A DNA stretch of 64,000 nucleotides from Micromonospora haikouensis (GTDB lineage Bacteria; Actinomycetota; Actinomycetes; Mycobacteriales; Micromonosporaceae): NCBI RefSeq assembly GCF_900091595.1, contig NZ_FMCW01000035.1:1-64000 (forward strand), given 5' to 3'. The notes below the pieces were generated by a model. It was not told the DNA's origin. It worked only from the letters and a program-made list of their open reading frames with translations, and did not search any database. Numbering within the stretch: the first letter of the stretch is position 1; each line of letters starts with the position of its first letter. The position numbers were made by a program, and so were the translations under genes. Shown here one piece after another: positions 9,218-17,687 of the stretch.

Positions 9218-9856
9218 ATGCGACCTGTCCCCGCGCCCCGCCCCGGGGTGAGCGCCGATATCGTCGACACCACCCGGGGTGGGGGGCGGGTGCTCGGCCT
9301 CACCTTCGACGACGGGCCGAACCCCGCCGACACGCCGCGCCTGCTCGACGTGCTGCGCCGGCACGGCATCACGGCAGTGTTCTGCCTGTGGGGCGAGCAC
9401 GTCGACGCCCACCCCGACGTGGTACGCCGGATCGTGGCCGACGGGCACACGCTGGGCAACCACAGCATGCGCCACGAGGACATGAGCTCCTGGTCCGCCG
9501 AGCGGATCGAGGCGGACCTGCGGGAGGCCGACGCGGCCATCCGCCGTGCCGTGCCGGGGGCGCGGATCCCGTACTTCCGCGCCCCCTACGGCGCCTGGGG
9601 CCGGACGCCCGCCGTGGCCGCCGCCATGGGCATGCGGCCGCTGGGCTGGCAGTTGGCGCTCGGCGACTGGGACCCGCCGGGCACCGACGAGCTGGTCCGC
9701 CGCCTGCGCGACGGGATCACCCCGGGGGCCGTGGTGCTGCTGCACGACGGGGGCGGCGACCGCAGCCAGACCGTCGACGCGGTCGAACGCGTCGTGCCCG
9801 TGCTGGCGGCGGAGGGCTGGCGGTTCGCCCTGCCGCGGCGGCCGGACTGGCCCTGA
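9218..9856 (+). CDS. CE4 polysaccharide deacetylase without signal peptide
   Basis: 212 residues, starting 7 bp after the xylosidase stop, hence probably translated from the same mRNA; the ribosome site is weak. All CE4 motifs are visible: TFDDGP (29-34), HSMRH with metal ligands H82 and H86, FRAPYG, and LLHDGGG near the C-terminus. The family removes N- or O-acetyl groups from chitin, peptidoglycan or xylan using a metal ion. Coupling to the xylosidase suggests deacetylation of imported acetylated xylo-oligosaccharides. Most CE4 enzymes are exported, so the lack of any signal peptide is unusual and supports a cytoplasmic role, unless the start is misplaced. Confidence 0.88.
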   Translation: MRPVPAPRPGVSADIVDTTRGGGRVLGLTFDDGPNPADTPRLLDVLRRHGITAVFCLWGEHVDAHPDVVRRIVADGHTLGNHSMRHEDMSSWSAERIEADLREADAAIRRAVPGARIPYFRAPYGAWGRTPAVAAAMGMRPLGWQLALGDWDPPGTDELVRRLRDGITPGAVVLLHDGGGDRSQTVDAVERVVPVLAAEGWRFALPRRPDWP

Positions 9857-9884
9857 CGAGGGGCCGGGCGGGCGCGCCGGCCGG

Positions 9885-10307
9885 TCAGTAGTCCCGGTCG
9901 GACACGACGTGCATCGCGGCCTCCTCGGCGGAGGCCGCCGCGCCGTCGACGCCGATGTCGGTGGCGTACAGGTCGAGGCTGTCGGAGTCGTCGCCGCCGT
10001 AGGCCGAGACGAGCCGCCCGGCCCGCCGGTCGCCCACCTCGTCGTCGATCAGCTCGCCGTCGGTGTCGCTCGCGTCGCCGAGGCCGTCGCCGGCCCAGTC
10101 GTCGCCCTCCGGCAGCTCGCGCCGGAGCCGGCCGGCGAGGCTCTCCCCCTGCTCCTGTTCGCGGGCCGTGGTGCCCCAGTCGTCGACCGCCCACGGCCGC
10201 TCCGCGGGCGACCAGCCCTCGTCGAGGACGTCGGCCACCCCCCGGTCGTCCAGGCTGTCCTCCGGCTGCAGCACCCCGGACTCGTCCGGGCCGTCGTAGT
10301 CACTCAT
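9885..10307 (-). CDS. Acidic DUF5709-like protein
   Basis: 140 residues from ATG 10307, chosen because GGAGGAAACC precedes it; the frame itself continues further upstream. The protein is very acidic, hydrophilic and apparently without membrane segments or catalytic motifs, with D/E-rich repeats such as DDSDSLDLYATDIGVDG and a GRLRRELPE motif. It matches what I recall of the actinobacterial DUF5709 family, which has no known function. It is convergent with the deacetylase gene and not obviously part of the polysaccharide pathway. Confidence 0.8.
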   Translation of the reverse strand: MSDYDGPDESGVLQPEDSLDDRGVADVLDEGWSPAERPWAVDDWGTTAREQEQGESLAGRLRRELPEGDDWAGDGLGDASDTDGELIDDEVGDRRAGRLVSAYGGDDSDSLDLYATDIGVDGAAASAEEAAMHVVSDRDY

Positions 10308-10403
10308 GGTTTCCTCCCACCGGCGTGCCTGCTCCCGCGGGGCGGGCCGGGGCCCGGTGCACCGTGGGTCCCCTGGACGGTACAACCCCCCGGCGCACAC
10401 CAC

Positions 10404-10441
10404 GGGGCCGGTGCGGAGCTCGCCCCCTCCGCACCGGCCCC
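10404..10441 (-). terminator. Hairpin terminator downstream of GH62 gene
   Basis: Perfect 14-bp stem (10404-10417 with 10428-10441) and 10-nt loop, about 120 bp past the GH62 stop and about 100 bp upstream of the DUF5709 gene start. Its position fits termination of the GH62 transcript before the next gene on the same strand. Confidence 0.7.
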
Positions 10442-10561
10442 ACCGGCTCGGCCGGCCGGCGCGTCCGCGCCCGCCTGTGGCCGGTGCCCTGCCGGTGGTG
10501 ATCCCGGTGCCGGTCGTGGGTCCGACCGGCACCGCAGCGTCGCCCCCGCCGACGTACGCCG

Positions 10562-12010
10562 TCAGCAGGTGGAGTTGGTCTGGGTGATCAGGCCCAGCCG
10601 CCAGGGCAGGCTGTTGTAGTCGCCACCGGCGTTCGGGTTCAGCCCCTGGTAGAGGAAGCGCAGGTTGCAGGGGCTGATCGGCAGGGTCTGGTCGTTGCCG
10701 CTGCGGATCAGCTCACCGTGGCTGATGTCCCGCGACCAGGCCGTGCCGCTGAAGGTCACGTTGTTGTGGCGGGCGAACGGGTTGTTCTCCTCGGCGGCCA
10801 GGGCCTGCCACGGCCCGGCGATGCTGGTGGAGGTCCACGAGCGGAACCAGCGCCGCCCGTCGCCGCCGATCGCCTCGATCAGCAGCAGGTACCGGTCGCC
10901 GACCCGGTAGACGTTGGACGCCTCGAACAGCCGGTTCTTGTTCGCGTCCTGCATCGCGATCACCGGCTGGCTCATCCCGTTGGGGAAGTTCGCCACGCTC
11001 GTCTGCGAGCGGTAGAGGTGGCCGTTGTCGTCGGAGGAGAACAGGTGACAGTTGGCGCTGTCGCAGATGACCCACATGTCGACCCAGTAGCCGTCGCCGA
11101 TGTTGTCGCGGATGATCTGCGGCATGCCGCTGTAGAAGTGCTTCGGCGCGGTCCACCCGTTCGGGTTGCTGATGTCCGGGTTCGTCGAGTACGACGCGTT
11201 GCCGGTCTGGTAGACCAGGTACCACAGCCGCTGCGGCGCGAAGTAGAACACCTGCGGGGCCGCCCGGTAGCCGGTCCCGATGGGCGACTGGTCGAGGTAG
11301 TGGAACGTCGCCGAGCCCGCCTGCGACCAGTCGGTGAAGTTGAAGTAGACCAGGTTGTAGCCCGCCGTCTGCGCCGTACTGGCGAACACGTGGTACTTGC
11401 CGTCGTGGTAGACCACGGACGGGTCCTTGATCCCCGCGATGCCCCGCCCGTCGTTCTTCGGGCCGACCAGCGCGCCGCTGGAGGACCACGTGAAGCTGGT
11501 CGGCAGCGTCTGCGTGGGCGTCGTCGGCGGCGGGGTGGTGGGCGGGGGCGTGCTCGTCGGGGGCGGGGTGGTCGTGGGCGGGTTCGTGACGCCGCCCGTG
11601 CAGGCGGTGCCGTTGAGGGTGAAGCTCGTCGGGGCGGGGTTGCTGCCGGCCCAGGAACCGTTGAAGCCGAACGACACGCTGGCGTTGGTGCCGATGGTCG
11701 CGTTGTAGCCGACGTTGCGGGCCACCACCTGGGCGCCGCTCTGCGTCACCGTCGCGTTCCACGCCTGGGTCACCTGCTGCCCAGCCCCGTACGACCAGGT
11801 CAGCGACCAGCCGTTGACCGGGTCACCGAGGTTCGTGACCGTCACGTTCGCGCCGAAGCCGCCCGTCCACTGCGACGACACGGCGTAGCTGACCGAACAG
11901 CCGGCGGCCGCCGCCCGCGCGGGCAGCACGGCGGCGGTGCCGGAGGCGGCGAGCCCGGCGGCGGCCAGGACCAGCCCGGCTCGGACCCTCGCAGACATTC
12001 GCACTGGCAT
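10562..12010 (-). CDS. Secreted CBM2-GH62 alpha-L-arabinofuranosidase
   Basis: 482 residues from ATG 12010; ATG 11998 is an alternative giving the same signal peptide. The Arg-containing start and hydrophobic core end near ARAAAA (about 36). CBM2 follows (about 38-140, first Cys in GCSVSY, last in GTACTGG), then a Thr-Pro linker (about 141-172). The GH62 propeller (about 175-482) carries D in IKDPSVVYHDGKYH, D in YWVDMWV and E in FEASNVYR, the family's catalytic set. GH62 enzymes remove arabinose side chains from arabinoxylan. This complements the GH43 and esterase genes nearby. It is monocistronic between a terminator and a long regulatory leader. Confidence 0.93.
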   Translation of the reverse strand: MPVRMSARVRAGLVLAAAGLAASGTAAVLPARAAAAGCSVSYAVSSQWTGGFGANVTVTNLGDPVNGWSLTWSYGAGQQVTQAWNATVTQSGAQVVARNVGYNATIGTNASVSFGFNGSWAGSNPAPTSFTLNGTACTGGVTNPPTTTPPPTSTPPPTTPPPTTPTQTLPTSFTWSSSGALVGPKNDGRGIAGIKDPSVVYHDGKYHVFASTAQTAGYNLVYFNFTDWSQAGSATFHYLDQSPIGTGYRAAPQVFYFAPQRLWYLVYQTGNASYSTNPDISNPNGWTAPKHFYSGMPQIIRDNIGDGYWVDMWVICDSANCHLFSSDDNGHLYRSQTSVANFPNGMSQPVIAMQDANKNRLFEASNVYRVGDRYLLLIEAIGGDGRRWFRSWTSTSIAGPWQALAAEENNPFARHNNVTFSGTAWSRDISHGELIRSGNDQTLPISPCNLRFLYQGLNPNAGGDYNSLPWRLGLITQTNSTC

Positions 12011-12595
12011 TCCCAATCTGTGATGGTGTGGCAGACGAGGACACGAGTCGACGGTCGCGCCCGGGCACCCCGGGACAGGGGCGGGCGGCGCGCGGTGCAC
12101 ATCGACTGGGGGGTGCCCGGCGGCCCTTGCCGGGGCACAGGGGCGGACGGACCGCCAGTGGCTCCCGCGCGGACGAGCGTGCCCTTCGCTCCCGTAGCGG
12201 AGGGTATCTTGTGACCGCTCACACTCACAAGGCATCGACGCGTGGCGATCCTGCCGGGAGGGCCGCCGGCGGCACACGGGCGGCGCGCAGCGCCACTTTT
12301 CGATCCCGTCCCGCCATCCGGTCACACGGCAACTAAACAAGCCGCCCGGGGCTCGCGACCGCCGCCGGACAGCCAGCAAAAACTCGCTAAACCGGCGCTA
12401 ACCATCAGAGTCGCCACTCGTCGGACTGTCGGGACCCAAGGTGTGAGATGCGGCCGAGTCCGGCCAACCACCACTCTTGCAATGATTGTTAAACCTATAA
12501 ATACTTCGACGCCTCCGATCGGGGGGCCTCAACAGCCGATCGGCTGCCCGGGGCAGCCCGAAAGGCTGCCCGTGCTCAGCTCCAGGAGGTACCAC
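12011..12595. other. 585-bp divergent intergenic region (GH62 / protease)
   Basis: No convincing gene. It holds an inverted repeat, CTTGTGA (12208-12214) with TCACAAG (12225-12231), about 200 bp upstream of GH62. An AT-rich island at 12477-12505 has TTGCAA and, 17 bp later, AATACT, a plausible protease promoter. A GC-rich palindrome GCTGCCCGGGGCAGC near 12544 lies in the protease leader, just ahead of its AGGAGG ribosome site. Confidence 0.6.
12208..12231. promoter_or_regulatory. Operator-like inverted repeat CTTGTGA-N10-TCACAAG
   Basis: Seven-base perfect arms with a 10-bp spacer place the half-sites one and a half to two helical turns apart, as for a dimeric regulator. It sits in the GH62/protease divergent region. 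It differs from the CGGAA-N-TTCC pair, so another regulator would be involved. Confidence 0.35.
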
Positions 12596-13648
12596 ATGCG
12601 ACTCTCCGGGTCCCCGCTGCGCCGCGCCACCGCCGCATCGGTAGCCGGCGCGCTGGTCGTCGGCGCGCTGACCGGCGCCCCCGCCCAGGCCGCACCCGCG
12701 ACGCCCGCCTCCCCAGACCAGGTCACCGCGCTCGCCGCCGCACTCGGCGACCGCTCCGCCGGGGCGTACGCCCGCCCCGACGGCACCATGGTCGTCACCG
12801 TGACCGACGACGCCGCCGCCCGGAAGGTCCGCGCGGCCGGCGCGACCCCGAAGCTCGTCACCCGCGGCGCCGACGACCTCGCCCGCGCCACCGCCGCCCT
12901 CGACAGCTCCGCGCGGATCCCCGGCACCGCGTGGTGGACCGACCCGGCCACCAACCAGGTCGTCGTCTCCGTCGACAGCACCGTCACCGGCGCGAAGCTC
13001 CAGCGCGTCGAGGCCGTTGCCGGCCGCCTCGGCGGCAGCGTCCGCATCGAGCGGGAAGCCGGGACGCTCAGCATCCGGGCCGCCGGCGGCGAGGCGATCT
13101 GGGCCGAGGGCGGCGGGCGCTGCTCGCTCGGCTTCAACGTCCGCAGCGGCGACACCTACTACTTCCTCACCGCCGGACACTGCACCGACATCGCCGCCAA
13201 CTGGTACGCCGACTCCGGGCAGAGCAGCCTGCTCGGCTCCGGCGGCACGGGCAGCTTCCCCGGCGACGACTACGGCATCGTCGCGCACAGCGACGCGGCG
13301 GCAGCCGACGGCAGTGTCTCCCGCTACGACGGCACCACCCAGGACATCACCGCGGCCGCCGACGCCTTCGTCGGGCAGAGCGTGCAGCGCTCCGGCAGCA
13401 CCACCGGCCTGCACGACGGCACGGTCGAGGCGGTCGACGCCACGGTGAACTACGTCGAGGGCTCCGTCACCGGGCTGATCCGCACCACCGTCTGCGCCGA
13501 GCCGGGCGACAGCGGCGGCGCGCTGTTCAGCGGGAGCACCGCCCTGGGCCTCACCTCGGGCGGCAACGGCAACTGCTCCTCCGGCGGCACCACCTACTTC
13601 CAGCCGGTGACCGAGGCGCTGAGCGTCTACGGGGTCGAGATCGTCTGA
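12596..13648 (+). CDS. Secreted streptogrisin-like serine protease (S1, with pro-domain)
   Basis: 350 residues from ATG 12596, with AGGAGG 7 bases upstream; the frame is open for 350 bp more but without a start of comparable quality. Signal peptide about 1-32 (APAQA). A pro-region (about 40-165) of the alpha-lytic-protease type contains the TAWWTDPATNQVVVSVDSTV stretch. The mature chymotrypsin-fold domain starts near AIWAEGGGRCSLGF. Catalytic residues are H195 (TAGHC), D225 (DDYGIV) and S306 (GDSGGALF), and cysteine pairs frame the His and Ser loops. The pro-domain acts as a folding chaperone and is cleaved off. Likely an extracellular scavenging protease, unrelated to the sugar genes. Confidence 0.93.
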   Translation: MRLSGSPLRRATAASVAGALVVGALTGAPAQAAPATPASPDQVTALAAALGDRSAGAYARPDGTMVVTVTDDAAARKVRAAGATPKLVTRGADDLARATAALDSSARIPGTAWWTDPATNQVVVSVDSTVTGAKLQRVEAVAGRLGGSVRIEREAGTLSIRAAGGEAIWAEGGGRCSLGFNVRSGDTYYFLTAGHCTDIAANWYADSGQSSLLGSGGTGSFPGDDYGIVAHSDAAAADGSVSRYDGTTQDITAAADAFVGQSVQRSGSTTGLHDGTVEAVDATVNYVEGSVTGLIRTTVCAEPGDSGGALFSGSTALGLTSGGNGNCSSGGTTYFQPVTEALSVYGVEIV

Positions 13649-13651
13649 GCA

Positions 13652-13698
13652 ACGGGCGGGGCGGGGCGCCGGCTGCGCGGCGGCCCGCCCCCGCCCGT
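13652..13698 (+). terminator. Hairpin terminator after protease gene
   Basis: ACGGGCGGGGCGGG at 13652-13665 pairs with CCCGCCCCCGCCCGT at 13684-13698 (one bulge), 4 bp after the protease stop. Confidence 0.65.
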
Positions 13699-14399
13699 CC
13701 GCCCCGCCGGGGCCGCGACGGCAGCCCTCTGGACCACCCACCAGGCATGTCGGCGCACGCCTCCACCGCGCCGGGACGCCTGGTGCACGCCTTTCCACCC
13801 CGCCTGTCCCCGCACCTTTCGTCGCCGTCACACGACCGGCGCCGGCCCGCGTGATTCCCCGGGCCACGGGCGCGCCGGCATCGACGGGGGCCCGGCAGCC
13901 GGGGCGGCTTTCCGGCATTGCCGCCCCGCGATGCGCGACATGCCCGACCACCGTGTCGAGGACCTGGGAATACGACGCGACAGGTCGAATCGCCCTTCGC
14001 GAGAGCACGGGTCTCCCGCGTCGACCACGCGGGAGGGCACCATGCCGAGAACAGCGTCGGCGGCCCCTGCCACGGGCGCAATCCGCAGGCCGCGGGACAG
14101 CAGTTCCCGTACCATCCGGACGGCCCGCCGTGGGATGCGGATCGCCTTGCGCCGCAACAGGATCCGGCACCGGCGGGGCGACGACGGCCACCCGGCCGAC
14201 AGCCGGCTCGAATTCACCGGCGTGCGCCCTTTCCGTTGAATGAGGCGGATTTCGGCGTATTGAGTGGAACGAACAATCCGCCCTCCGGGCGACCTCTATC
14301 AGTGAAGGCACCGGATCAACCTGGCCCGAACGGCGGAAATTGTCCACCGCTGATCCGGGTGTAACCTTGTTGCAATATGAGTGTGGTCAAGTCGATCAC
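13699..14399. other. 700-bp stretch without a convincing gene
   Basis: Open frames exist on both strands but are Arg/Pro/Ser-rich, lack ribosome sites and show no domain. The stretch around 13900-14340 is less GC-rich than neighbouring genes and could be a decayed gene or long leader. It contains a perfect 8-bp stem, 7-nt loop hairpin (14013-14035). The last 100 bp, with TTGTTGCAATATGAG near 14370, probably hold the promoter of the secreted protein downstream. Confidence 0.5.
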
Positions 14400-15851
14400 A
14401 TGACGATACCCGTTCCGGGAAAAGCGATTCGGAGTGCGGGCCGGGCACTCCTTTGGACGTCCGGGCTGATTGCACTGGCCCTTCCTCTGACAGCGGCACC
14501 TGTCGACGCTCAGGGCCCGGCCGCCACCACCATCGTGATGCCCGAGTGCGCGTGGGCGTCGAAATACGGGGTTACGGGGCTGAATGCCTACTGGCCCGAC
14601 AGCGCCGCCACCTACTGGTCGACCGTCTACCCCGTGACGGAAGACCTGGAGATCACCATCTCCGGGGTCTACCCGGACGCCCGCTACGCGTCCTTCACCG
14701 TCTACGACGACAAGCCCACCTGGTTCAGTCGTAACGGCGCCAACTCCAGCCTGCCCGACCATCTCATCGCCCCGGACCCGGGCAGCGCCAACCCGTGGCA
14801 GGGCGTGCGGAGGCCGGGCGGCCGGTTCACCCTCACGCTCAGCCCGGACGTGGCCCCCGGGCAGCCCAACCGGTTGCCGCTGTCCCGGGAGGACGCCCTC
14901 CCCGGGGCGAAGGCCTCCGTGATCTACCGGGTCTACCTGCCCACCGGCGGCGACTCGACGGTGGTGCTGCCGACGGTGACCCTGACCCAGGGAGGCGTGT
15001 CGAAGACGCTGCCCACCTGCCCGCCCACCCCGCCGCCGACCCCCACCCCGACCCCGACCCCGCCACCGCCACCGCCCTCTCCGCCGACCAGCCCGTCGCC
15101 CACGCCCCCGGCCACCACGCCGCCCGCCACCACGCCCGCCGCGCCGGCCGCCGTCCCGGCGGAGGATGTGGCGGCGGCCCCCGACTCGACCGACCGGGCG
15201 GGCGGCGACGACCCCGAGGGCCCCGGCGAGGCGGATCGCCCCAGCCCTCCCCCGATCACCGGCGACAAGCTCTTCACCCGCACCTCCGAGGTGGAGAACC
15301 TCGCGCCGAACCCGGACAACGCCTACCTCGGCGCCTGGCTCCTCCCACCGGGGCCGGACCACGTCGTGGTGATCCGGGGCCGGGCAGCGCAGGCCGTCTC
15401 CGGCAGCCACCCGGTCTCCTGGCCCCGCCGGCGCGCCGAGGTCCGCTACTGGTCGATGTGCACCAACCTCGGCGGCCAGTACAAGCCCGTCGTGATCAAC
15501 CGGTTCGCCGACGGGTCGACGAGCTACGGCTGCCGCTACAACGACGAGACCCGGCTCGACCGGCACGGGAACTACGCCTTCGTCCTCGGCACGGAGGGAC
15601 AGCGGGCGGCCATCGAGGACGTCAGGAACACCACCTTCGTGCCCTTCTCCGTCTCGTACCCGACGGTCCCGCACATGGTCCTGCTCCGGCACCTGCTTCC
15701 GGTGGCGGACTTCCCGTACGCCGTGCAGAACGTGCCGATGAACAGCTCGGCGGAGACCGCCGCGGCGATCATGGGGGCGTACTACCCGCTGGTGACCGTC
15801 TGCTCGTTGGCCACGCTCACCACCGAGGGGCCCCACGGCTGCTCCGCCTGA
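14400..15851 (+). CDS. Secreted two-domain protein of unknown function with Pro/Thr linker
   Basis: 483 residues from ATG 14400; an earlier in-frame ATG at 14340 would bury the signal peptide. The signal segment is about 12-38 (TSGLIALALPLTAAPVDAQ). Two beta-rich regions (about 40-205 and 295-483) flank a long Pro/Thr-rich, then acidic, linker (about 210-290). The N-terminal part has DARYASFTVYDD and the C-terminal part has AEVRYWSMCTNL, resembling each other in layout and recalling DUF1214-type sandwiches, but only loosely. No catalytic motif is recognised. Placed among secreted enzymes, it may bind or modify extracellular carbohydrate or cell-wall material; this is a guess from location. 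It ends at a bidirectional terminator. Confidence 0.8.
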   Translation: MTIPVPGKAIRSAGRALLWTSGLIALALPLTAAPVDAQGPAATTIVMPECAWASKYGVTGLNAYWPDSAATYWSTVYPVTEDLEITISGVYPDARYASFTVYDDKPTWFSRNGANSSLPDHLIAPDPGSANPWQGVRRPGGRFTLTLSPDVAPGQPNRLPLSREDALPGAKASVIYRVYLPTGGDSTVVLPTVTLTQGGVSKTLPTCPPTPPPTPTPTPTPPPPPPSPPTSPSPTPPATTPPATTPAAPAAVPAEDVAAAPDSTDRAGGDDPEGPGEADRPSPPPITGDKLFTRTSEVENLAPNPDNAYLGAWLLPPGPDHVVVIRGRAAQAVSGSHPVSWPRRRAEVRYWSMCTNLGGQYKPVVINRFADGSTSYGCRYNDETRLDRHGNYAFVLGTEGQRAAIEDVRNTTFVPFSVSYPTVPHMVLLRHLLPVADFPYAVQNVPMNSSAETAAAIMGAYYPLVTVCSLATLTTEGPHGCSA

Positions 15852-15909
15852 GCGGCGCGGCGCACCCTCCGCGAGCGGGGCGATGATCGGGCTACGGCCC
15901 GACCGCCCG

Positions 15910-15942
15910 CCGCCCGGCCCGCTGGTCCCGCGGGCCGGGCGG
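15910..15942. terminator. Bidirectional hairpin between convergent genes
   Basis: Perfect 13-bp stem (15910-15922 with 15930-15942) and 7-nt loop between the secreted unknown protein and the cyclodeaminase-like gene. The rest of 15852-16103 holds no gene. Confidence 0.75.
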
Positions 15943-16103
15943 ACGGCCGGAACCTGCCACGGCAGGTCGACACGTCGCCGGTTCAGGCGTTCACCCCTCG
16001 GCCACATTCGGCGCGCGAGGCGGTGACAGTGCGACGCCCGACAGCCGCATGCGCCTGAGGCGAGCCGGGTCGAGCGTGCCCGCCGTGACGACCTGCCTGC
16101 CGG

Positions 16104-17165
16104 TCAGCGCACCGACCGCGCCACGGGCACGGCCGCCGCGCCGACGGCGTACGGGTTCAGCACGTCGGTCGGCTCGTCGGAGAAGTCGACCTCCGTGCCC
16201 ACCCCGAGCTGCGCGGCCCACTCGACGAAGAGGTCCAGGGCGACGTGGTCCTCGAGTGCGATGCCGGTCGAGTCGAAGATCGTCTGGCCGTGCCGGGCGT
16301 CCGCCACGATGCCCGGGTCGGCGCAGATCTCGCTGAGCGAGGGGCCGAGGCGTCGCGGATCGAGGACCTGGCTCTCGCCCTCCCGTGCCGCCTGCTCCGG
16401 GTGGTCGGGACAGACGAGTGCCCGGTCCACCAACGTCCGGGGCAGCTCGACCTTGCCGACGATGTCGGAGCCGACCGCATTGACGTGCAGGTGCTCCCGC
16501 AGTGCGGCATCCGGGAAGACGGGCCCCGCGCCGATGCCCACCGACGTCGCCGTCACCAGGATGTCGGCGGACCTCGCCACCTCGTCGGGGCTGGCCGCCG
16601 TCACCGCCAGCCCGGTGAAGCCGGCCCTGCGGCCGAAGGACGCCAGGTGGGCGGGGTCGACATCCCAGGCCAGCACCGTGTCGATCGGGAAGACGAGGCT
16701 CAGGGCGTGCAGTTGGGTGACCGCCTGGGCGCCACAGCCGATCAGCCCGACCGTCCGGCTGTCGGGGTGGGCCAGCGCCCGGCTGGCCAGCGCCGACGCG
16801 GCACCGGTGCGCAGGGCGGTGAGCGCCGCGCCGTCGGCCACCACCGTCGTACGCCCGGTCCGGTCGTCGAAGCGCGCCACGCAGGCGGTGATCGTCGGCA
16901 GGCCGTGGTCGTCGACGTTCGACGGGGTGTACGAGACGACCTTGATGGTGGTGCTGTCGTTCCGCTCCCGGTGCGGCATCCACTCGATCACCCCCGGGGC
17001 GGGTCCCTCCCGCTCGAACGCCCCCCGGGCGGGCGACAACTCGGCCACACCCTTATGCACCTCGACGAATTTGTCGCCTAGGCGCGAGATCAGCTCCGTC
17101 AGCAATGCGTCGACGCCGACCTCGTCCATTATTCGACCAATGTGCCGCTGGGTCAGAATGAGCAT
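16104..17165 (-). CDS. Ornithine cyclodeaminase / mu-crystallin family protein
   Basis: 353 residues from ATG 17165 (MLILTQRHIGRI); the longer frame to 17285 adds a non-conserved Arg/Ser-rich leader. The Rossmann motif VGLIGCGAQAVTQLHAL (about 145) binds NAD(P). KVVSYTP (about 72) and the later DSTGIALEDHVALDLFVEW are characteristic. Family members convert ornithine to proline, reduce imines, or act in amino-acid building-block synthesis (SbnB-like). No partner enzyme is nearby, so the substrate is open. It stands alone, bounded by a bidirectional terminator and a 520-bp upstream gap. Confidence 0.88.
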   Translation of the reverse strand: MLILTQRHIGRIMDEVGVDALLTELISRLGDKFVEVHKGVAELSPARGAFEREGPAPGVIEWMPHRERNDSTTIKVVSYTPSNVDDHGLPTITACVARFDDRTGRTTVVADGAALTALRTGAASALASRALAHPDSRTVGLIGCGAQAVTQLHALSLVFPIDTVLAWDVDPAHLASFGRRAGFTGLAVTAASPDEVARSADILVTATSVGIGAGPVFPDAALREHLHVNAVGSDIVGKVELPRTLVDRALVCPDHPEQAAREGESQVLDPRRLGPSLSEICADPGIVADARHGQTIFDSTGIALEDHVALDLFVEWAAQLGVGTEVDFSDEPTDVLNPYAVGAAAVPVARSVR

Positions 17166-17687
17166 CTCGCTGGAACCCTTGTCTGTAGAGCCATGGCTTC
17201 GCCGTCGGGAACGCGTTCTTTGCGGAGACGCCAAAAGGCCGGATCGGGCCGGAACGCCACAACCCAACAGGTCGATCGAAGCCAATCACCAACCATCGGC
17301 ACGCGACAACACCGAATAGTAGTTGACCCCACACCGGACGGCAACGGCCGACGCTCCCGTCACGGCCAGGGCACCCCGTTTCACCTCGATTCACATCGTT
17401 TTCTCATCCAAGATTCACCTCATTCTCACTGCGAATCAAAAGCACACCGGCGCGAATCACCACACATCGACGCAGGCCACTTCAGCTCTCACCGGGCGGC
17501 GCCGGGGCGCCCCGCCGGCAACCCCCGCCGACAGCCCTCGCGGGCGGCGGCACGGAGCCGCCGGGAGGCCGACGCCGGACAGGAAGGGACGAGACGCCAC
17601 CCGGATCGACGAGCGCCGTTGCCATAACACTTAACTTTCTTTATAGTGCGATGACGTGGATCACCTTCCCAGTCCCCGGAGGCACCC
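17166..17687. other. 522-bp divergent intergenic region (cyclodeaminase / cellulase)
   Basis: No gene seen. The middle (17380-17470) is AT-richer than its surroundings and contains scattered GATTCAC and GAATCA heptamer-like repeats. The right end holds a good sigma-70-type promoter (17619-17647) for the cellulase. Short open frames here lack ribosome sites. Confidence 0.6.
17619..17647 (+). promoter_or_regulatory. Sigma-70-type promoter of the GH5 cellulase
   Basis: TTGCCA (17619-17624) and TATAGT (17642-17647) are separated by exactly 17 bp. Each hexamer matches consensus at 5 of 6 positions. It lies 40 bp upstream of the GTG start and is the best promoter-like sequence found in the window. 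Confidence 0.7.

Noticed and set aside
12477..12501. TTGCAA with TATAAA as a promoter upstream of the protease
   Set aside because: The spacer to TATAAA is only 13 bp; the pair with AATACT at 17 bp is mentioned instead as a weaker candidate.
13828..14364. Possible small genes on both strands between protease and secreted unknown
   Set aside because: No ribosome site, Arg/Pro/Ser-rich translations and no recognised domain; treated as non-coding or decayed.
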